From Mycobacterium intermedium (GTDB lineage: Bacteria; Actinomycetota; Actinomycetes; Mycobacteriales; Mycobacteriaceae), in contig NZ_MVHT01000028.1 of assembly GCF_002086275.1 (NCBI RefSeq), positions 1-64,000 of the forward strand: a stretch of 64,000 bases of DNA, written 5' to 3'. A program made the position numbers and the translations under genes. The notes under the pieces are model-generated. The model made no database searches. It had not been told where the DNA came from and worked only from the letters and a program-made list of their open reading frames with translations. Positions 1 through 12,317 of the stretch are shown here, piece after piece (position 1 is the first letter of the stretch; each line of letters starts with the position of its first letter).

Positions 1-873
1 CCGCCACCTCGACAACCCATACCGGCCGCGGAACGCCCCGAGGCGGGCCCGCAACCCGAGCCGGTGTCCGCGCCGCGCCACCGCCAGCCGCCGCCACCCG
101 TGCAGCAGGTGCCACCCGTGCAGCAGGTGCCGCAGCCCGAGCCGCAACAACCGCCGTCCGAGTGGCAGCGTCCCCAGCCTTTCCCCCAGTCCTTCCCACA
201 GCCTTCGCCGCAGCCTTCGCCGCAGCAGCCGCAGCCTTTCGAGCCGCCGCAGCCGCAGCAGTCCGAATGGCAACCGGTCACCGCGGAAGGGCGCTGGCTG
301 CCACCCGGCGCACCCGGCAGCAATTGGGCGTACCCCGAGGCTCCGCCTCCGCCGCCTGCTGCCCCTGAGCCCAGCCCGCCGGAGCCGCAGGTTGCCGAGG
401 CCGCTGCACCGGCCGGACCGCCACCCGCGCCGTCCCCGGAACCGCCTCTCGCCCCGCCTTCGGGTCGGCGGCGGCGCCGGGCCCGGGATGACGACGAAGA
501 TGAGGGCGATATCACAATCGGGCATGTCGACGTCGCGCCGCAGTACGGCGGTCGCCGGTCGAGGTCCCGCCACTCGGCCGAATACCGGGACTTCGGTGTG
601 GCGGGCCTGGGGGCCAATCTCGAGCAGCCGAACCAGGGCGAAGCGCCGGCACCACCCGCCTCACCTGCGGCGGAGCCACCACTCGCCGGTGGTGGGACGC
701 CCCCCGCCGCGCCGCCGGCGGAGTCCGGCAGACGGCGTCGCAGCGCCGAAGAGGAGTCGGCGGGCTCCCACAACTTGGATCCGCAGACCGGCGGACAATC
801 CGTCGCCGACCTCCTTGCGCGGCTCCAGGTGGACCCGAACGCCGGCGGCCGGCGGCGTCGACGCAGCGGCTGA
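1..873 (+). CDS. Proline/arginine-rich protein, C-terminal part (Rv3604c-like, DUF6779 type)
   Basis: The reading frame is open from base 1, so the start lies outside the window and only the C-terminal 290 residues are seen. The visible part is low complexity and rich in Pro, Gln, Ala and Arg. It has short repeats (VQQVP twice, then PQPSP units) and several Arg clusters such as RRRRR, the last just before the stop. The position upstream of the DUF2520-like gene and panC matches Rv3604c, described as an Ala/Arg/Pro-rich membrane protein, whose transmembrane part would be in the missing N-terminus. Function is unknown. The Pro-rich stretch resembles cytoplasmic or envelope tails, and I see no PE or PPE signature. 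Confidence 0.7.
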   Translation, partial: PPPRQPIPAAERPEAGPQPEPVSAPRHRQPPPPVQQVPPVQQVPQPEPQQPPSEWQRPQPFPQSFPQPSPQPSPQQPQPFEPPQPQQSEWQPVTAEGRWLPPGAPGSNWAYPEAPPPPPAAPEPSPPEPQVAEAAAPAGPPPAPSPEPPLAPPSGRRRRRARDDDEDEGDITIGHVDVAPQYGGRRSRSRHSAEYRDFGVAGLGANLEQPNQGEAPAPPASPAAEPPLAGGGTPPAAPPAESGRRRRSAEEESAGSHNLDPQTGGQSVADLLARLQVDPNAGGRRRRRSG

Positions 874-974
874 GCTCGGTGCTGCCGGATCTATCGACTA
901 AAGTTTGACTCGACCGTCCGGTACCCGAGGCATGGGACTGGAACGCACGAAAGAAACCTGTGAGGTCGTCTGCG

Positions 975-1886
975 ATGGGGCAGTTCGACGGTTTGCGCCC
1001 GGCCAGGCTCAAGGTGGGAATCATTTCCGCCGGCCGGGTAGGCACCGCCCTGGGTGTCGCGCTGGAGCGTGCAGACCACGTTGTGGTCGCTTGCAGCGCC
1101 ATCTCCCAAGCGTCACTGCAGCGGGCGCAACGCCGGCTGCCCGATACCCCCGTGCTGCCGCCCCAGGATGTCGCCGCGGGTGCCGAGCTGCTCCTGCTTG
1201 CGGTGCCCGACGGTGAGCTCGCCGGCCTGGTTTCGGGTTTGGCGGCCACCTCCGCGGTGCGTCCCGGGACGATCGTCGCGCACACGTCCGGCGCGAACGG
1301 GATCGGAATTCTCGCCCCGCTGACCGACCAGGGCTGTATCCCGCTGGCCATCCACCCGGCGATGACGTTCACCGGCTCCGACGAGGACATCAGCCGATTG
1401 CCCGACACGTGCTTCGGGATCACCGCGGCCGACGAAGTCGGCCGTGCCATCGCGCAGTCGCTGGTGCTCGAAATGGGCGGCGAGCCGTTCTGGGTCCGCG
1501 AGGACGCCCGCATCCTCTACCACGCCGCGCTGGCCCACGCCAGCAATCACCTTGTGACGGTGCTGGCCGATGCCCTCGAAGCGTTGCGGGCCGCGCTGCG
1601 GGGCGACGAATTGCTCGGCCAGCAACTGGTCGACGATCAGCCCGGCGGAATCGCCGAGCGCATCGTCGGACCGCTCGCCCGGGCTGCGCTGCAGAACACC
1701 CTGCAACGCGGTCAGGCCGCGCTCACCGGACCGGTGGCCCGCGGCGATGCGGCCGCGGTCGCCGGTCATCTGGCCGCGCTCGCCGACGTGGACCCGCAAC
1801 TCGCCCAGGCTTATCGGGTGAACGCCCTGCGCACCGCGCGGCGTGCCCACGCCCCCGAGGACGTCGTCGAGGTGCTGGCGCGATGA
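975..1886 (+). CDS. Rossmann-fold DUF2520 protein (Rv3603c-like)
   Basis: This is a 303-residue protein with an N-terminal dinucleotide-binding signature ([13 protein letters not shown], about residues 14-26) and a C-terminal helical DUF2520-type half, a layout related to ketopantoate or pyrroline-carboxylate reductases. A mid-protein segment ([12 protein letters not shown]) is typical of the family. The substrate is not known; an accessory role in pantothenate metabolism is inferred only from its coupling to panC. The ATG at 975 gives the length remembered for the M. tuberculosis protein; an in-frame GTG at 960 would add five residues. Its stop overlaps the panC start (ATGA). Confidence 0.88.
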   Translation: MGQFDGLRPARLKVGIISAGRVGTALGVALERADHVVVACSAISQASLQRAQRRLPDTPVLPPQDVAAGAELLLLAVPDGELAGLVSGLAATSAVRPGTIVAHTSGANGIGILAPLTDQGCIPLAIHPAMTFTGSDEDISRLPDTCFGITAADEVGRAIAQSLVLEMGGEPFWVREDARILYHAALAHASNHLVTVLADALEALRAALRGDELLGQQLVDDQPGGIAERIVGPLARAALQNTLQRGQAALTGPVARGDAAAVAGHLAALADVDPQLAQAYRVNALRTARRAHAPEDVVEVLAR

Positions 1887-2806
1887 AAGACCGAAAGTTC
1901 AATCCCGGCGAACTCAACGTATACGCGGTGCCAAGCGAGGTCAGGCAGGTCAGCCGCGCGCTGCGGCACACCGGTCGGCGAGTCATGCTGGTGCCCACCA
2001 TGGGAGCCCTGCACGAGGGGCACCTGACCCTGGTGCGGGCCGCCAAGCGGGTACAGGGTGCGGTGGTCGTGGTGTCGATCTTCGTCAACCCACTGCAGTT
2101 CGGTGCGGGAGAGGATCTGGACGCCTATCCCCGTACCCTCGACGCCGACCTGGAACTGTTGCGCGCCGAGGGTGTTGAGATTGTCTTCACACCGTCCGTG
2201 GCGGCGATGTACCCCGACGGGATGCGGACCACCGTGCAGCCGGGACCCCTCGCCAACGAACTCGAAGGTGCCTCGCGTCCAACGCATTTCGCTGGGATGC
2301 TGACTGTGGTGCTGAAGCTGCTGCAGATTGTGCAGCCTGATCGGATCTTCTTCGGCGAGAAGGACTATCAACAGCTGGTCCTGGTCCGGCAGATGGTCAC
2401 CGACCTGAACGTCGACGTCCAGGTGGTCGGGGTGCCGACCGTGCGGGAGGTCGACGGGTTGGCGATGTCCTCCCGCAACCGCTACCTGGACCCGGCCCAG
2501 CGCGAAGTTGCGGTCGCGCTTTCGGCGGCGCTGACGGCGGGGGCGCACGCCGCCGCCGAGGGCGCCCAGGCGGCGCTGGACGCGGCCCGCGCGGTACTCG
2601 ACGAAACACCCGGATTGGTGGTCGATTACCTGCAGCTGCGCGGTACGGAGCTGCAGCCGGAGCCGACCAACGGATGCGGTCGGCTGCTGGTCGCGGCCCG
2701 ACTGGGCACCACCCGACTTCTGGACAACGTGGCAATTCAAATCGGCAATCTCGCCGGCACCAGCAACGGGCCGGACGAACTTGCCCAAACCCATTGGAGG
2801 AATTGA
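1883..2806 (+). CDS. panC: Pantothenate synthetase PanC
   Basis: PanC condenses pantoate with beta-alanine using ATP to make pantothenate, the vitamin B5 precursor of coenzyme A. The protein has 307 residues, close to the usual 280-310. The ATP-binding signature [10 protein letters not shown] (residues 38-47) holds the HxxH-like motif, and MSSRN near residue 196 is the KMSKS-like loop. The pantoate-binding region includes the IFVNPLQF segment. The start ATG overlaps the stop of the upstream gene by four bases and the stop shares one base with the panD start, so the three genes are translationally coupled. Confidence 0.97.
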   Translation: MKDRKFNPGELNVYAVPSEVRQVSRALRHTGRRVMLVPTMGALHEGHLTLVRAAKRVQGAVVVVSIFVNPLQFGAGEDLDAYPRTLDADLELLRAEGVEIVFTPSVAAMYPDGMRTTVQPGPLANELEGASRPTHFAGMLTVVLKLLQIVQPDRIFFGEKDYQQLVLVRQMVTDLNVDVQVVGVPTVREVDGLAMSSRNRYLDPAQREVAVALSAALTAGAHAAAEGAQAALDAARAVLDETPGLVVDYLQLRGTELQPEPTNGCGRLLVAARLGTTRLLDNVAIQIGNLAGTSNGPDELAQTHWRN

Positions 2807-3225
2807 TGTTGCGGACGATGCTCAAGTCGAAGATCCACCGCGCCACGGTCACGCAGGCGGATCTGCACTACGTCGGCTCGGTGACCATCGACGCCGATTT
2901 GATGGATGCCGCGGATCTGCTTGAGGGCGAACAGGTGACCATCGTCGACATCGACAACGGCGCCCGGCTGGTCACCTACGCGATCACCGGCGAGCGGGGC
3001 AGCGGCGTGATCGGAATCAACGGCGCCGCAGCACATCTCGTCCACCCAGGTGACCTGATCATCCTGATCGCGTACGGGACGATGGAGGACGCGGAGGCCC
3101 GCACCTACCAGCCCCGGATCGTGTTCGTCGACGCCGACAACAAGCAGATCGACTTGGGCAGCGACCCCGCGTTCGTGCCGGACAATGCGGCCGAACTCAT
3201 GAATCCCCGGTTAGGCGCCCGGTAG
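2806..3225 (+). CDS. panD: Aspartate 1-decarboxylase PanD
   Basis: PanD decarboxylates L-aspartate to beta-alanine, the second substrate of PanC. It is made as a proenzyme of 139 residues that cleaves itself between Gly24 and Ser25 to form the pyruvoyl cofactor; both residues are present (YVGSV). The C-terminal tail, the part linked to pyrazinoic acid action in M. tuberculosis, is present but differs in sequence from my memory of that species. ATG overlaps the panC TGA by one base. The coaX start follows after two bases. Confidence 0.97.
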   Translation: MLRTMLKSKIHRATVTQADLHYVGSVTIDADLMDAADLLEGEQVTIVDIDNGARLVTYAITGERGSGVIGINGAAAHLVHPGDLIILIAYGTMEDAEARTYQPRIVFVDADNKQIDLGSDPAFVPDNAAELMNPRLGAR

Positions 3226-3227
3226 CC

Positions 3228-4046
3228 GTGCTGCTGGCGATCGACGTCCGCAACACCCACACCGTCGTAGGACTGCTGTCGGGAGCCAAGGAGCACGCGA
3301 AAGTAGTGCAGCAGTGGCGGATTCGCACCGAGTCCGAGGTCACCGCAGACGAACTGGCGCTCACCATCGACGGCTTGATCGGTGACGACTCGGAGCGGCT
3401 CAGCGGCGCCGTGGGCCTGTCTACGGTGCCGTCGGTCCTGCACGAGGTGCGGATCATGCTCGACCAGTACTGGCCGACGGTGCCGCACGTGCTGATCGAG
3501 CCGGGGGTCCGCACCGGAATGCCGTTGCTGGTCGACAATCCCAAAGAGGTTGGCGCCGACCGGATCGTCAACTGTCTGGCGGCATTCCACAAGTTCCGCA
3601 CGGCCGCCATCGTGGTGGACTTCGGATCGTCGATCTGCGTGGACGTCGTGTCGGCCAAGGGTGAATTTCTCGGCGGTGCCATCGCACCCGGTGTGCAGGT
3701 GTCGTCGGACGCCGCCGCCGCCCGTTCGGCCGCGTTGCGCCGCGTGGAACTGGCCCGGCCCCGCTCGGTGGTCGGCAAGAACACCGTCGAATGCATGCAG
3801 GCCGGCGCGGTGTTCGGGTTCGCCGGACTGGTCGACGGCCTGGTTGGGCGCATCCGTGAGGACGTCAAGGGTTTCTCCGCCGGCGACGATGTCGCCGTCG
3901 TGGCGACCGGGCATACCGCGCCCCTGCTGCTACCCGAACTGCACAGCGTCGATCACTATGACAAGCACCTGACGCTGCAGGGTCTGCGACTCGTTTTCGA
4001 ACGCAATCAGGAGATTCAGCGCGGCCGGTTGCGCACGGCGCCCTAG
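3228..4046 (+). CDS. coaX: Type III pantothenate kinase CoaX
   Basis: CoaX phosphorylates pantothenate to 4'-phosphopantothenate, the first committed step of coenzyme A synthesis. The 272-residue length equals that of the mycobacterial family. The ASKHA-fold phosphate motif is at the N-terminus (AIDVRNTHT, Asp6). The NPKEVGADR segment near residues 101-110 holds the catalytic Asp, and VVDFGSS lies near residue 130. Mycobacteria also carry a type I kinase (CoaA), so CoaX need not be the main enzyme. The GTG start lies two bases after panD and is the only one that keeps the phosphate motif. Confidence 0.95.
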   Translation: MLLAIDVRNTHTVVGLLSGAKEHAKVVQQWRIRTESEVTADELALTIDGLIGDDSERLSGAVGLSTVPSVLHEVRIMLDQYWPTVPHVLIEPGVRTGMPLLVDNPKEVGADRIVNCLAAFHKFRTAAIVVDFGSSICVDVVSAKGEFLGGAIAPGVQVSSDAAAARSAALRRVELARPRSVVGKNTVECMQAGAVFGFAGLVDGLVGRIREDVKGFSAGDDVAVVATGHTAPLLLPELHSVDHYDKHLTLQGLRLVFERNQEIQRGRLRTAP

Positions 4047-4123
4047 CCAGGCCCCCTAGCCAGGCCGAGCCAGGCCCGGTGCCGTGAGCGCAGACCCGGC
4101 GGCAGTCATTAAGCTGGCACGTC

Positions 4124-5656
4124 GTGAGCTCAGCCGATTCATCCCGCGTAGAGGGCCCGACAGACCCGTCCGGGGACCTTCCCGAGCAGTTCAGAATCCG
4201 TCGGGACAAGCGCGCTCGCATTCTGAGTGAGGGGCAGGATCCCTACCCCGTCGCGCTGGAACGCACCCACACCCTTGCCGAGGTCCGCGCCGCGTACCCC
4301 GACCTGCCGATCGACTTCCAAACCGAGGACGTCGTCGGCGTGGCCGGCCGCGTGGTGTTCGCCCGCAACACCGGGAAACTGTGCTTTGCCACGCTGCAGG
4401 ATGGCGACGGAACCCAGCTTCAGGCCATGATCAGCCTCGACAAGGTTGGTCAGGCCGCACTGGACGCGTGGAAGCACGACGTCGACCTCGGCGACATCGT
4501 TTATGTGCACGGCAACGTCATCAGTTCGCGACGGGGTGAGTTATCGGTCCTCGCCGACTCGTGGCGGATGGCCGCCAAGTCATTGCGGCCGCTGCCGGTC
4601 GCGCATAAAGAAATGAGTGAAGAATCGCGAGTCCGGCAACGGTATGTGGACCTGATCGTACGTCCGCAGGCTCGCGCGGTGGCCCGGCAGCGCATCGCGG
4701 TTATCCGCGCCATCCGGAATGCGCTTGATCGGCGCGGCTTCCTGGAAGTCGAGACGCCGATGTTGCAGACGTTGGCCGGCGGCGCAGCGGCACGACCCTT
4801 CGTCACCCATTCCAATGCGCTGGACATCGATCTTTACCTGCGGATTGCGCCGGAACTGTTCCTCAAGCGCTGCATCGTGGGTGGTTTCGACAAGGTCTTC
4901 GAACTAAATCGCGTGTTCCGAAACGAAGGTGCTGATTCGACGCATTCTCCGGAATTCTCTATGCTTGAGACCTACCAGACCTACGGCACGTATGACGATT
5001 CGGCGCGGGTCACCAGGGAGCTTATTCAAGAGGTGGCCGATGAGGCGATCGGCACCAGACAACTACCGATGCCGGATGGCAGTGTGTACGACATCGATGG
5101 GGAATGGGCGACAATCCAGATGTATTCCTCCTTGTCGGAAGCGCTGGGCGAAGAGATCACACCCGACACGAGGGTTGAACGCTTGCTTGGGATCGCGGCG
5201 CGACTCGATGTGGAGATTCCGGACAACCGAGGGTTCGGGCACGGCAAACTCGTCGAGGAACTCTGGGAGCACACGGTGGGCAACAGGTTGACCGCGCCCA
5301 CATTTGTGAAGGATTTTCCGGTAGAGACAACCCCATTGACGCGCCAGCACCGCAGTATCCCGGGCGTCACCGAGAAGTGGGACCTCTACCTGCGCGGAGT
5401 CGAGCTGGCCACGGGTTACTCGGAATTAAATGATCCGGTGATACAACGGGAGAGATTCGCTGATCAGGCCCGTGCCGCAGCCGCTGGTGATGACGAAGCG
5501 ATGGCACTGGACGAAGACTTTTTGGCAGCTCTGGAGTATGGGATGCCACCGTGCACTGGCACCGGAATGGGTATCGATCGGTTGTTGATGTCTTTGACTG
5601 GGTTGTCAATTCGGGAGACAGTTTTGTTCCCGATTGTTCGTCCGCACTCCAACTGA
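4124..5656 (+). CDS. lysS: Lysyl-tRNA synthetase, class II
   Basis: LysS charges tRNA-Lys. The 510-residue protein has an N-terminal OB-fold anticodon-binding domain (about residues 70-175) and a class II catalytic domain. Motif 2 is the FRNEG loop near residue 266, and motif 3 is GMGIDRLLM near the C-terminus. The GTG start (4124) is preceded by GCACGTC and the N-terminus is slightly longer than usual. From about base 4600 to the stop the DNA is clearly less GC-rich than the first half and uses codons rare here (TTA, AGA, AAT), although the protein remains typical. The gene is followed by an AT-rich leader for lsr2. Confidence 0.96.
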   Translation: MSSADSSRVEGPTDPSGDLPEQFRIRRDKRARILSEGQDPYPVALERTHTLAEVRAAYPDLPIDFQTEDVVGVAGRVVFARNTGKLCFATLQDGDGTQLQAMISLDKVGQAALDAWKHDVDLGDIVYVHGNVISSRRGELSVLADSWRMAAKSLRPLPVAHKEMSEESRVRQRYVDLIVRPQARAVARQRIAVIRAIRNALDRRGFLEVETPMLQTLAGGAAARPFVTHSNALDIDLYLRIAPELFLKRCIVGGFDKVFELNRVFRNEGADSTHSPEFSMLETYQTYGTYDDSARVTRELIQEVADEAIGTRQLPMPDGSVYDIDGEWATIQMYSSLSEALGEEITPDTRVERLLGIAARLDVEIPDNRGFGHGKLVEELWEHTVGNRLTAPTFVKDFPVETTPLTRQHRSIPGVTEKWDLYLRGVELATGYSELNDPVIQRERFADQARAAAAGDDEAMALDEDFLAALEYGMPPCTGTGMGIDRLLMSLTGLSIRETVLFPIVRPHSN

Positions 5657-5785
5657 ACTGTTCCTAGTGAACTGTACGGCACCCGTCTGGATTGTGTATT
5701 TTGCGACCATATGGCAGATTAGTAAGCGGGGAGTCTATCCGTACTTCAACACTAACTGCACAGGAAGAAACGCGAGGGTAAGCCA

Positions 5786-6124
5786 ATGGCGAAGAAAGTA
5801 ACCGTCACGTTGGTCGACGATTTCGACGGTTCAGGCGCCGCGGATGAAACGGTCGAATTCGGGCTTGACGGGGTGACCTATGAGATCGACCTTTCGAGCA
5901 AGAATGCGGCGAAACTCCGTAACGACCTGAAGCAATGGGTGGCAGCCGGTCGTGGCGTCGGCGGGCGCCGCCGCGGGCGTTCGGGTTCCAGCCGTGGGCG
6001 CGGCGCGATCGACCGTGAGCAAAGTGCCGCGATCCGGGAATGGGCGCGCCGCAATGGCCACAATGTGTCGACCCGTGGCCGCATCCCGGCCGACGTCATC
6101 GACGCATTCCACGCCGCGACCTGA
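5786..6124 (+). CDS. lsr2: Nucleoid-associated silencer Lsr2
   Basis: Lsr2 is the actinobacterial H-NS-like protein that binds AT-rich DNA and silences acquired genes. At 112 residues it has the family length. The N-terminal dimerisation domain covers roughly residues 1-60. A basic linker ([13 protein letters not shown]) follows, and the C-terminal DNA-binding domain carries the AT-hook-like RGR at residues 97-99. The ribosome-binding site GAGGG lies upstream of the ATG. It may be the direct regulator of the foreign segments in this window; that is inference. A strong intrinsic terminator follows. Confidence 0.97.
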   Translation: MAKKVTVTLVDDFDGSGAADETVEFGLDGVTYEIDLSSKNAAKLRNDLKQWVAAGRGVGGRRRGRSGSSRGRGAIDREQSAAIREWARRNGHNVSTRGRIPADVIDAFHAAT

Positions 6125-6136
6125 CATTTGGGTTTA

Positions 6137-6176
6137 CCGGCGCCCAGGCTCAGGTCTGGGCGCCGGTCTTTGTTTT
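6137..6176 (+). terminator. Intrinsic terminator after lsr2
   Basis: A perfect 11-bp stem (6137-6147 with 6156-6166), an 8-base loop and a T-rich tail (TCTTTGTTTT) form one of the few textbook terminators in this window. It lies 12 bases after the lsr2 stop. Confidence 0.85.
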
Positions 6177-6182
6177 GCGCGG

Positions 6183-6200
6183 TGTTCGCTGGCGGCGTAA
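6183..6200 (+). promoter_or_regulatory. Possible ClgR box upstream of clpC1
   Basis: The bases TGTTCGCTGGCGGCGTAA resemble the actinobacterial ClgR operator (CGCT, about four bases, GCG with A/T flanks), with about one or two departures from the remembered consensus. ClgR is known to activate clp genes in actinobacteria. The site is about 200 bases before the clpC1 start and just after the lsr2 terminator, where a clpC1 promoter should begin. The match was judged by eye. Confidence 0.45.
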
Positions 6201-6396
6201 CAGATTCGATCAGTACTGGAAACGCTGTGCTGGCTTTCTACGTTTAACTGCTGCAACCGGTCGCGCAACTGAGGTAGCGAATGAGGTTATGAACCCTGCC
6301 TGACCGACCACTACAGTGGACTGCAGGTGCGCGATGTCGGCCCCTGTGCAGACAATGATTTGAGTACCGATGTTGAGGGAGAGCAGGTAACCGCCG

Positions 6397-8934
<2,538 letters not shown>

Positions 8935-8943
8935 CTCTAGGCG

Positions 8944-8969
8944 CTGGGGGTCCCAGTCGGGACTCCCAG
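8944..8969. terminator. Stem-loop between convergent clpC1 and lpqF
   Basis: An 11-bp stem (8944-8954 with 8959-8969, one G-T pair) with a four-base AGTC loop sits between the clpC1 stop (8934) and the lpqF stop (8978). There is no T tract. It could serve both strands. Confidence 0.6.
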
Positions 8970-8977
8970 CCGGCGCG

Positions 8978-10330
8978 CTAGCGCGGCTGCACTAGCGCGA
9001 AGACCTGCTTGGCGACTTGCAGCATCCAGCTGGTCACGGTCGGCCCGTGATCGCGCGGCCAGTTCAGCTGAAAGCTGACTACCCACGGCTGCCCAGTCTT
9101 GTCCACGGCGTACCAGCTGAACGTCAGGTCACCCGGCAGGCCGCCCGCTTTCGCACCGATGTACGGCCAGATGTCGCGATCCAGCTGGATGCCGGCAACG
9201 GCGGACAGGATCTGCCGCACGGGCGCTGCCCTGCCGACGGCATCGGCCTGCAGCGCGACGTGGACCCGGCAGATGTCCTCCGCGCTGCCGTACCACTCGG
9301 CGCCGTAACTGGACGCCGGGGTGTGCGCGCGGGTCGGATCGGGTTGATAGGGCGTTGAATTCGCCTGCTGCAGCAACTGGGCCCGGACCGGCGCCGGGGC
9401 GTGCTGCCACTGCTCGCGTAGGTCCGGTTGGCCCCAACCCACCGAAAACAGTTCGTACATGGTGGGGAACGGCGTCATGCTGGCCGGATCGTGATGCCCG
9501 GCGGTGGCCAGCGCCCGCTCAATGGCGTGTGTGCCCAACTTCTCGATCAGCAGGTCGGTGGCCATGTTGTCGCTCGTGGCGATCATCTTTTCGGCGGCCG
9601 TGCGCACCGAGACCGTCGCCCCCGGCGGCAGTTCCAGTCCGGACGAGCCCACCGCCTTGCTCTTCTCGGTGACGGTGAGCAGGTCGTCCCAGGACACCGT
9701 CCCGTCCTGGATCGCTCCGGCCAGCGCGTGCAACACATAGAGCTTGAATATCGATGCCAGCGGCAAGGATTGGCTCGTGTTGCTGCCCGCCACGCGGTCG
9801 CACTGACCGCCGTTGACCTTGGCCACCTGGTAGGAGTAACGCGCGCCCGTCTTGCTCAGGATGGCGTCGACATCGCCCCACGACCTGACCGACGGTGGTT
9901 CGGTTTCCAGGTCGAATCCGTCAACCAGGCCAGTGTCGTCGGTGTGAATGCGGATGTCGTGCCGTGCCCCATACGAGGACACCAGATGCAACGTCGCCAC
10001 GCTGGCGCCGATGTCGACGCCGTCGAAGGTAAACGGACGATCCCACCAGAGCGCCTCCATGGTGGTTTCCACGGAATCGACCTTGTCCCCGACGGCCAGT
10101 GTGGCGACACCGACCGGGCCGATCGGCCAGTCGGAGTTGAGCATGTCCAACGTCTGCTGGGCCCGCAGGCCGGGCGGGGTGTTGGTGTCGATCCGTTGTC
10201 CGGGATTCGCAGCGTTCGCTGACGGCGTGGGGGAGGAAGAACAACCGGGCGCCAACGTCACGACCAACGCAGCGGCCGCGGTGAACGCCAGCACCCGCCG
10301 GGGGCTACCCTTTCTGGCCGGTCCCCGCAA
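8978..10330 (-). CDS. lpqF: Beta-lactamase-like lipoprotein LpqF
   Basis: The protein has 450 residues. A signal peptide ends in a lipobox (TLAPGC, Cys29), so it is probably anchored on the outer face of the plasma membrane. The C-terminal two thirds resemble class A beta-lactamases and other serine hydrolases. SIFK (SxxK motif) lies near residue 190, TSDN (SDN-like) near residue 256, and KAGG replaces the usual KTG near the end. A real beta-lactamase activity is therefore uncertain. The start overlaps the 3' end of mhuD by 26 bases, so the two are probably cotranscribed. Confidence 0.88.
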   Translation of the reverse strand: MRGPARKGSPRRVLAFTAAAALVVTLAPGCSSSPTPSANAANPGQRIDTNTPPGLRAQQTLDMLNSDWPIGPVGVATLAVGDKVDSVETTMEALWWDRPFTFDGVDIGASVATLHLVSSYGARHDIRIHTDDTGLVDGFDLETEPPSVRSWGDVDAILSKTGARYSYQVAKVNGGQCDRVAGSNTSQSLPLASIFKLYVLHALAGAIQDGTVSWDDLLTVTEKSKAVGSSGLELPPGATVSVRTAAEKMIATSDNMATDLLIEKLGTHAIERALATAGHHDPASMTPFPTMYELFSVGWGQPDLREQWQHAPAPVRAQLLQQANSTPYQPDPTRAHTPASSYGAEWYGSAEDICRVHVALQADAVGRAAPVRQILSAVAGIQLDRDIWPYIGAKAGGLPGDLTFSWYAVDKTGQPWVVSFQLNWPRDHGPTVTSWMLQVAKQVFALVQPR

Positions 10331-10622
10331 CGTCCATCACAACCTCAAATTCCAGGAGCGAGGCCCCCGTCGCCACCGGGTTGGCGCGCTCCCCGGCGTG
10401 GGCATGAATCGCGGGTCCTTGTGCCCAGGCCTGGAAGGCTTCTTCGGACTCCCACTGCGTGACCACGAAGTACCGGTTCTCCCCCTTGACCGGTCGCAGC
10501 AGCTGAAAGCCGAGGAAGCCGGGCTGATTGTCCACTGCGTGAGCCCGGTGGGCGAAACGCTTCTCCAACTCGGGACCAGCGTCGGCGGGCACCTCGATTG
10601 CGTTGATCTTCACCACTGGCAT
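10305..10622 (-). CDS. mhuD: Haem-degrading monooxygenase MhuD
   Basis: MhuD is a small dimeric ferredoxin-like (ABM-fold) enzyme that opens haem to mycobilins and releases iron without carbon monoxide. It has 105 residues, the exact family length. The known active-site residues Asn7, Trp66 and the haem ligand His75 are all at the expected positions. Its 3' end overlaps lpqF. It faces away from the downstream hydrolase gene, so the short space at 10623-10645 contains both 5' ends. Confidence 0.96.
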   Translation of the reverse strand: MPVVKINAIEVPADAGPELEKRFAHRAHAVDNQPGFLGFQLLRPVKGENRYFVVTQWESEEAFQAWAQGPAIHAHAGERANPVATGASLLEFEVVMDVAGTGQKG

Positions 10623-10645
10623 CTGGCTAGGTTACCGTGCCCGGC

Positions 10646-11440
10646 ATGCCCAGCGATCTGTTGACCCACCGCGGCGGACAGGGCGCGCCGCTGGTCTTGG
10701 TGCACGGGCTGATGGGTCGCGGCAGCACGTGGCCCCGCCAGCTGCCGTGGCTGACCAAGCTGGGCGCGGTGTACACCTACGACGCGCCGTGGCACCGGGG
10801 TCGGGACGTCGACGATCCCTATCCGATCAGTACCGAGCGGTTCGTGGCCGACCTCGGGGATGCGGTTGCCGGGCTGGGAACGCCGGCCAGGCTGATCGGG
10901 CATTCGATGGGCGGGCTGCACTCCTGGTGTCTGGCAGCCGAGCGGCCCGATCTGGTTTCGGCGTTGGTGGTCGAGGACATGGCACCGGATTTCGTCGGCC
11001 GCACCACCGGTCCGTGGGAGCCGTGGCTGCACGCGCTGCCGGTCGAATTCGATTCCGCTGAGCAAGTATTCGCCGAGTTCGGGCCGGTGGCCGGCCAATA
11101 CTTCTTGGAAGCGTTCGACCGGACGCCCACCGGTTGGCGGCTACACGGCCACCCCGCGCGCTGGATAGAGATCGCCGCCGAATGGGGCACTCGCGACTAC
11201 TGGGAACAGTGGCGGGCGGTGCGTTCGCCCGCGCTGCTCATCGAGGCTGGAAACTCGGTGACCCCGCCGGGGCAGATGCGTCAGATGGCCGAAATCGGTT
11301 ATCGGACAACCTACTTGCATGTTCCCGGAGCGGGGCATCTGATTCACGACGACGCCCCGGAGGCGTACCGGCACGCGGTCGAGTCTTTCTTGGCTACTCC
11401 TCACCCGCCAGGCCGAAACGACCATCGGTCGTCTGCGTGA
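10646..11440 (+). CDS. Alpha/beta-fold hydrolase (Rv3591c-like)
   Basis: A 264-residue alpha/beta hydrolase. The oxyanion-hole segment is VLVHGLMGRGSTW, the nucleophile elbow is GHSMGG (Ser near residue 90), and a late His is in GAGHLIHDD. The substrate is unknown. The ATG at 10646 was chosen because homologues start with MP; a GTG nine bases upstream is possible. The last 47 bases overlap the 3' end of mutY on the other strand. Confidence 0.88.
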   Translation: MPSDLLTHRGGQGAPLVLVHGLMGRGSTWPRQLPWLTKLGAVYTYDAPWHRGRDVDDPYPISTERFVADLGDAVAGLGTPARLIGHSMGGLHSWCLAAERPDLVSALVVEDMAPDFVGRTTGPWEPWLHALPVEFDSAEQVFAEFGPVAGQYFLEAFDRTPTGWRLHGHPARWIEIAAEWGTRDYWEQWRAVRSPALLIEAGNSVTPPGQMRQMAEIGYRTTYLHVPGAGHLIHDDAPEAYRHAVESFLATPHPPGRNDHRSSA

Positions 11441-12287
11441 CCAGTCCGTCGGCGAGCAATGAATACAGCGCGCGGTCGCGCTGTGCGGTGTCGGTGAGCC
11501 ACGCGACGTCCAACTCGGCGCGGGTGACCGGAGAATCACTGGCGCGCAATACATCCAACAACCTGCCGCGCACCTGACGGTCGGTTCCGGCGTAGGCCTG
11601 TACCCGCCGAGGCGGACCGGCAGCCGGCGGATATCCGGCGCGTCGCCAGGCGCACTGGCTGAGCGGGCACAGCCCACAACGCGGTGTCCGAGCCGTGCAC
11701 ACCGTCGCACCCAGCTCCATCAGGGCAACCGAAAAGCGCGGTGCCGCATCGTCATCCGGCAACAAGGCGGCGACGTCCGCGTGGTCGCGGGTCGGTGACG
11801 GACTGCCGGCATCGGCGCGACCGTGTACGGCGCGGGCTACCACGCGGCGAACATTGGTGTCCACCACGGGAACTCGCTTGCGGTAGGCGAAGCACGCGAT
11901 GGCGCGCGCGGTGTAACTTCCGACCCCGGGAAGCGTGAGCAGTACGTCGACGTCGTCGGGAACGACGTCGTTGTGGTCTCTCGCAATGACGGTGGCGCAT
12001 TCGTGCAGCCACTTGGCCCGCCGGGGATAGCCGAGCTTGCCCCAGGCCCGCACCACATCGGCGGTGCTGGCGGCCGCGGTGGCCGAAGCGGTCGGCCACC
12101 GCCGCACCCACTCCGTCCAGATCGGCAGTACCCGGACCACCGGCGTCTGCTGCAGCATGAACTCACTGACCAGGATCTGCCATGCGCTCACACCCGGTTC
12201 ACGCCAGGGCAGATCACGCTGTGCGCGCTCATACCAACCCAGAAGTTCATATGAACACAGCGGCGAACCGCCCGATTCCCTAGGCAT
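11394..12287 (-). CDS. mutY: Adenine DNA glycosylase MutY
   Basis: MutY removes adenine mispaired with 8-oxoguanine, part of the GO repair system. The 297-residue protein has the helix-hairpin-helix LPGVGSYTA followed by the catalytic Asp in VVDTNVRR. A C-terminal iron-sulphur site has spacing C-x6-C-x2-C-x4-C (CTARTPRCGLCPLSQC). The frame is open much further upstream, but the ATG at 12287 gives the family length and keeps the gene out of the divergent carbonic anhydrase gene. The 3' end overlaps the hydrolase gene by 47 bases. Confidence 0.95.
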   Translation of the reverse strand: MPRESGGSPLCSYELLGWYERAQRDLPWREPGVSAWQILVSEFMLQQTPVVRVLPIWTEWVRRWPTASATAAASTADVVRAWGKLGYPRRAKWLHECATVIARDHNDVVPDDVDVLLTLPGVGSYTARAIACFAYRKRVPVVDTNVRRVVARAVHGRADAGSPSPTRDHADVAALLPDDDAAPRFSVALMELGATVCTARTPRCGLCPLSQCAWRRAGYPPAAGPPRRVQAYAGTDRQVRGRLLDVLRASDSPVTRAELDVAWLTDTAQRDRALYSLLADGLVTQTTDGRFGLAGEE

Positions 12288-12317
12288 TGTCGGCCAAACC
12301 CCTACAGAATGGCTGCC

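Noticed and set aside
1-873. Idea that the first gene is a PPE or PE-PGRS protein
   Set aside because: The repeats are Pro/Gln and Arg-rich, without PPE, PE or Gly-Ala PGRS motifs, and the context fits Rv3604c.
4085-4231. Small open frame between coaX and lysS, which could correspond to the tiny Rv3599c of M. tuberculosis
   Set aside because: It runs mostly inside lysS in another frame, has no ribosome site, and I cannot recall the Rv3599c sequence well enough to match it.
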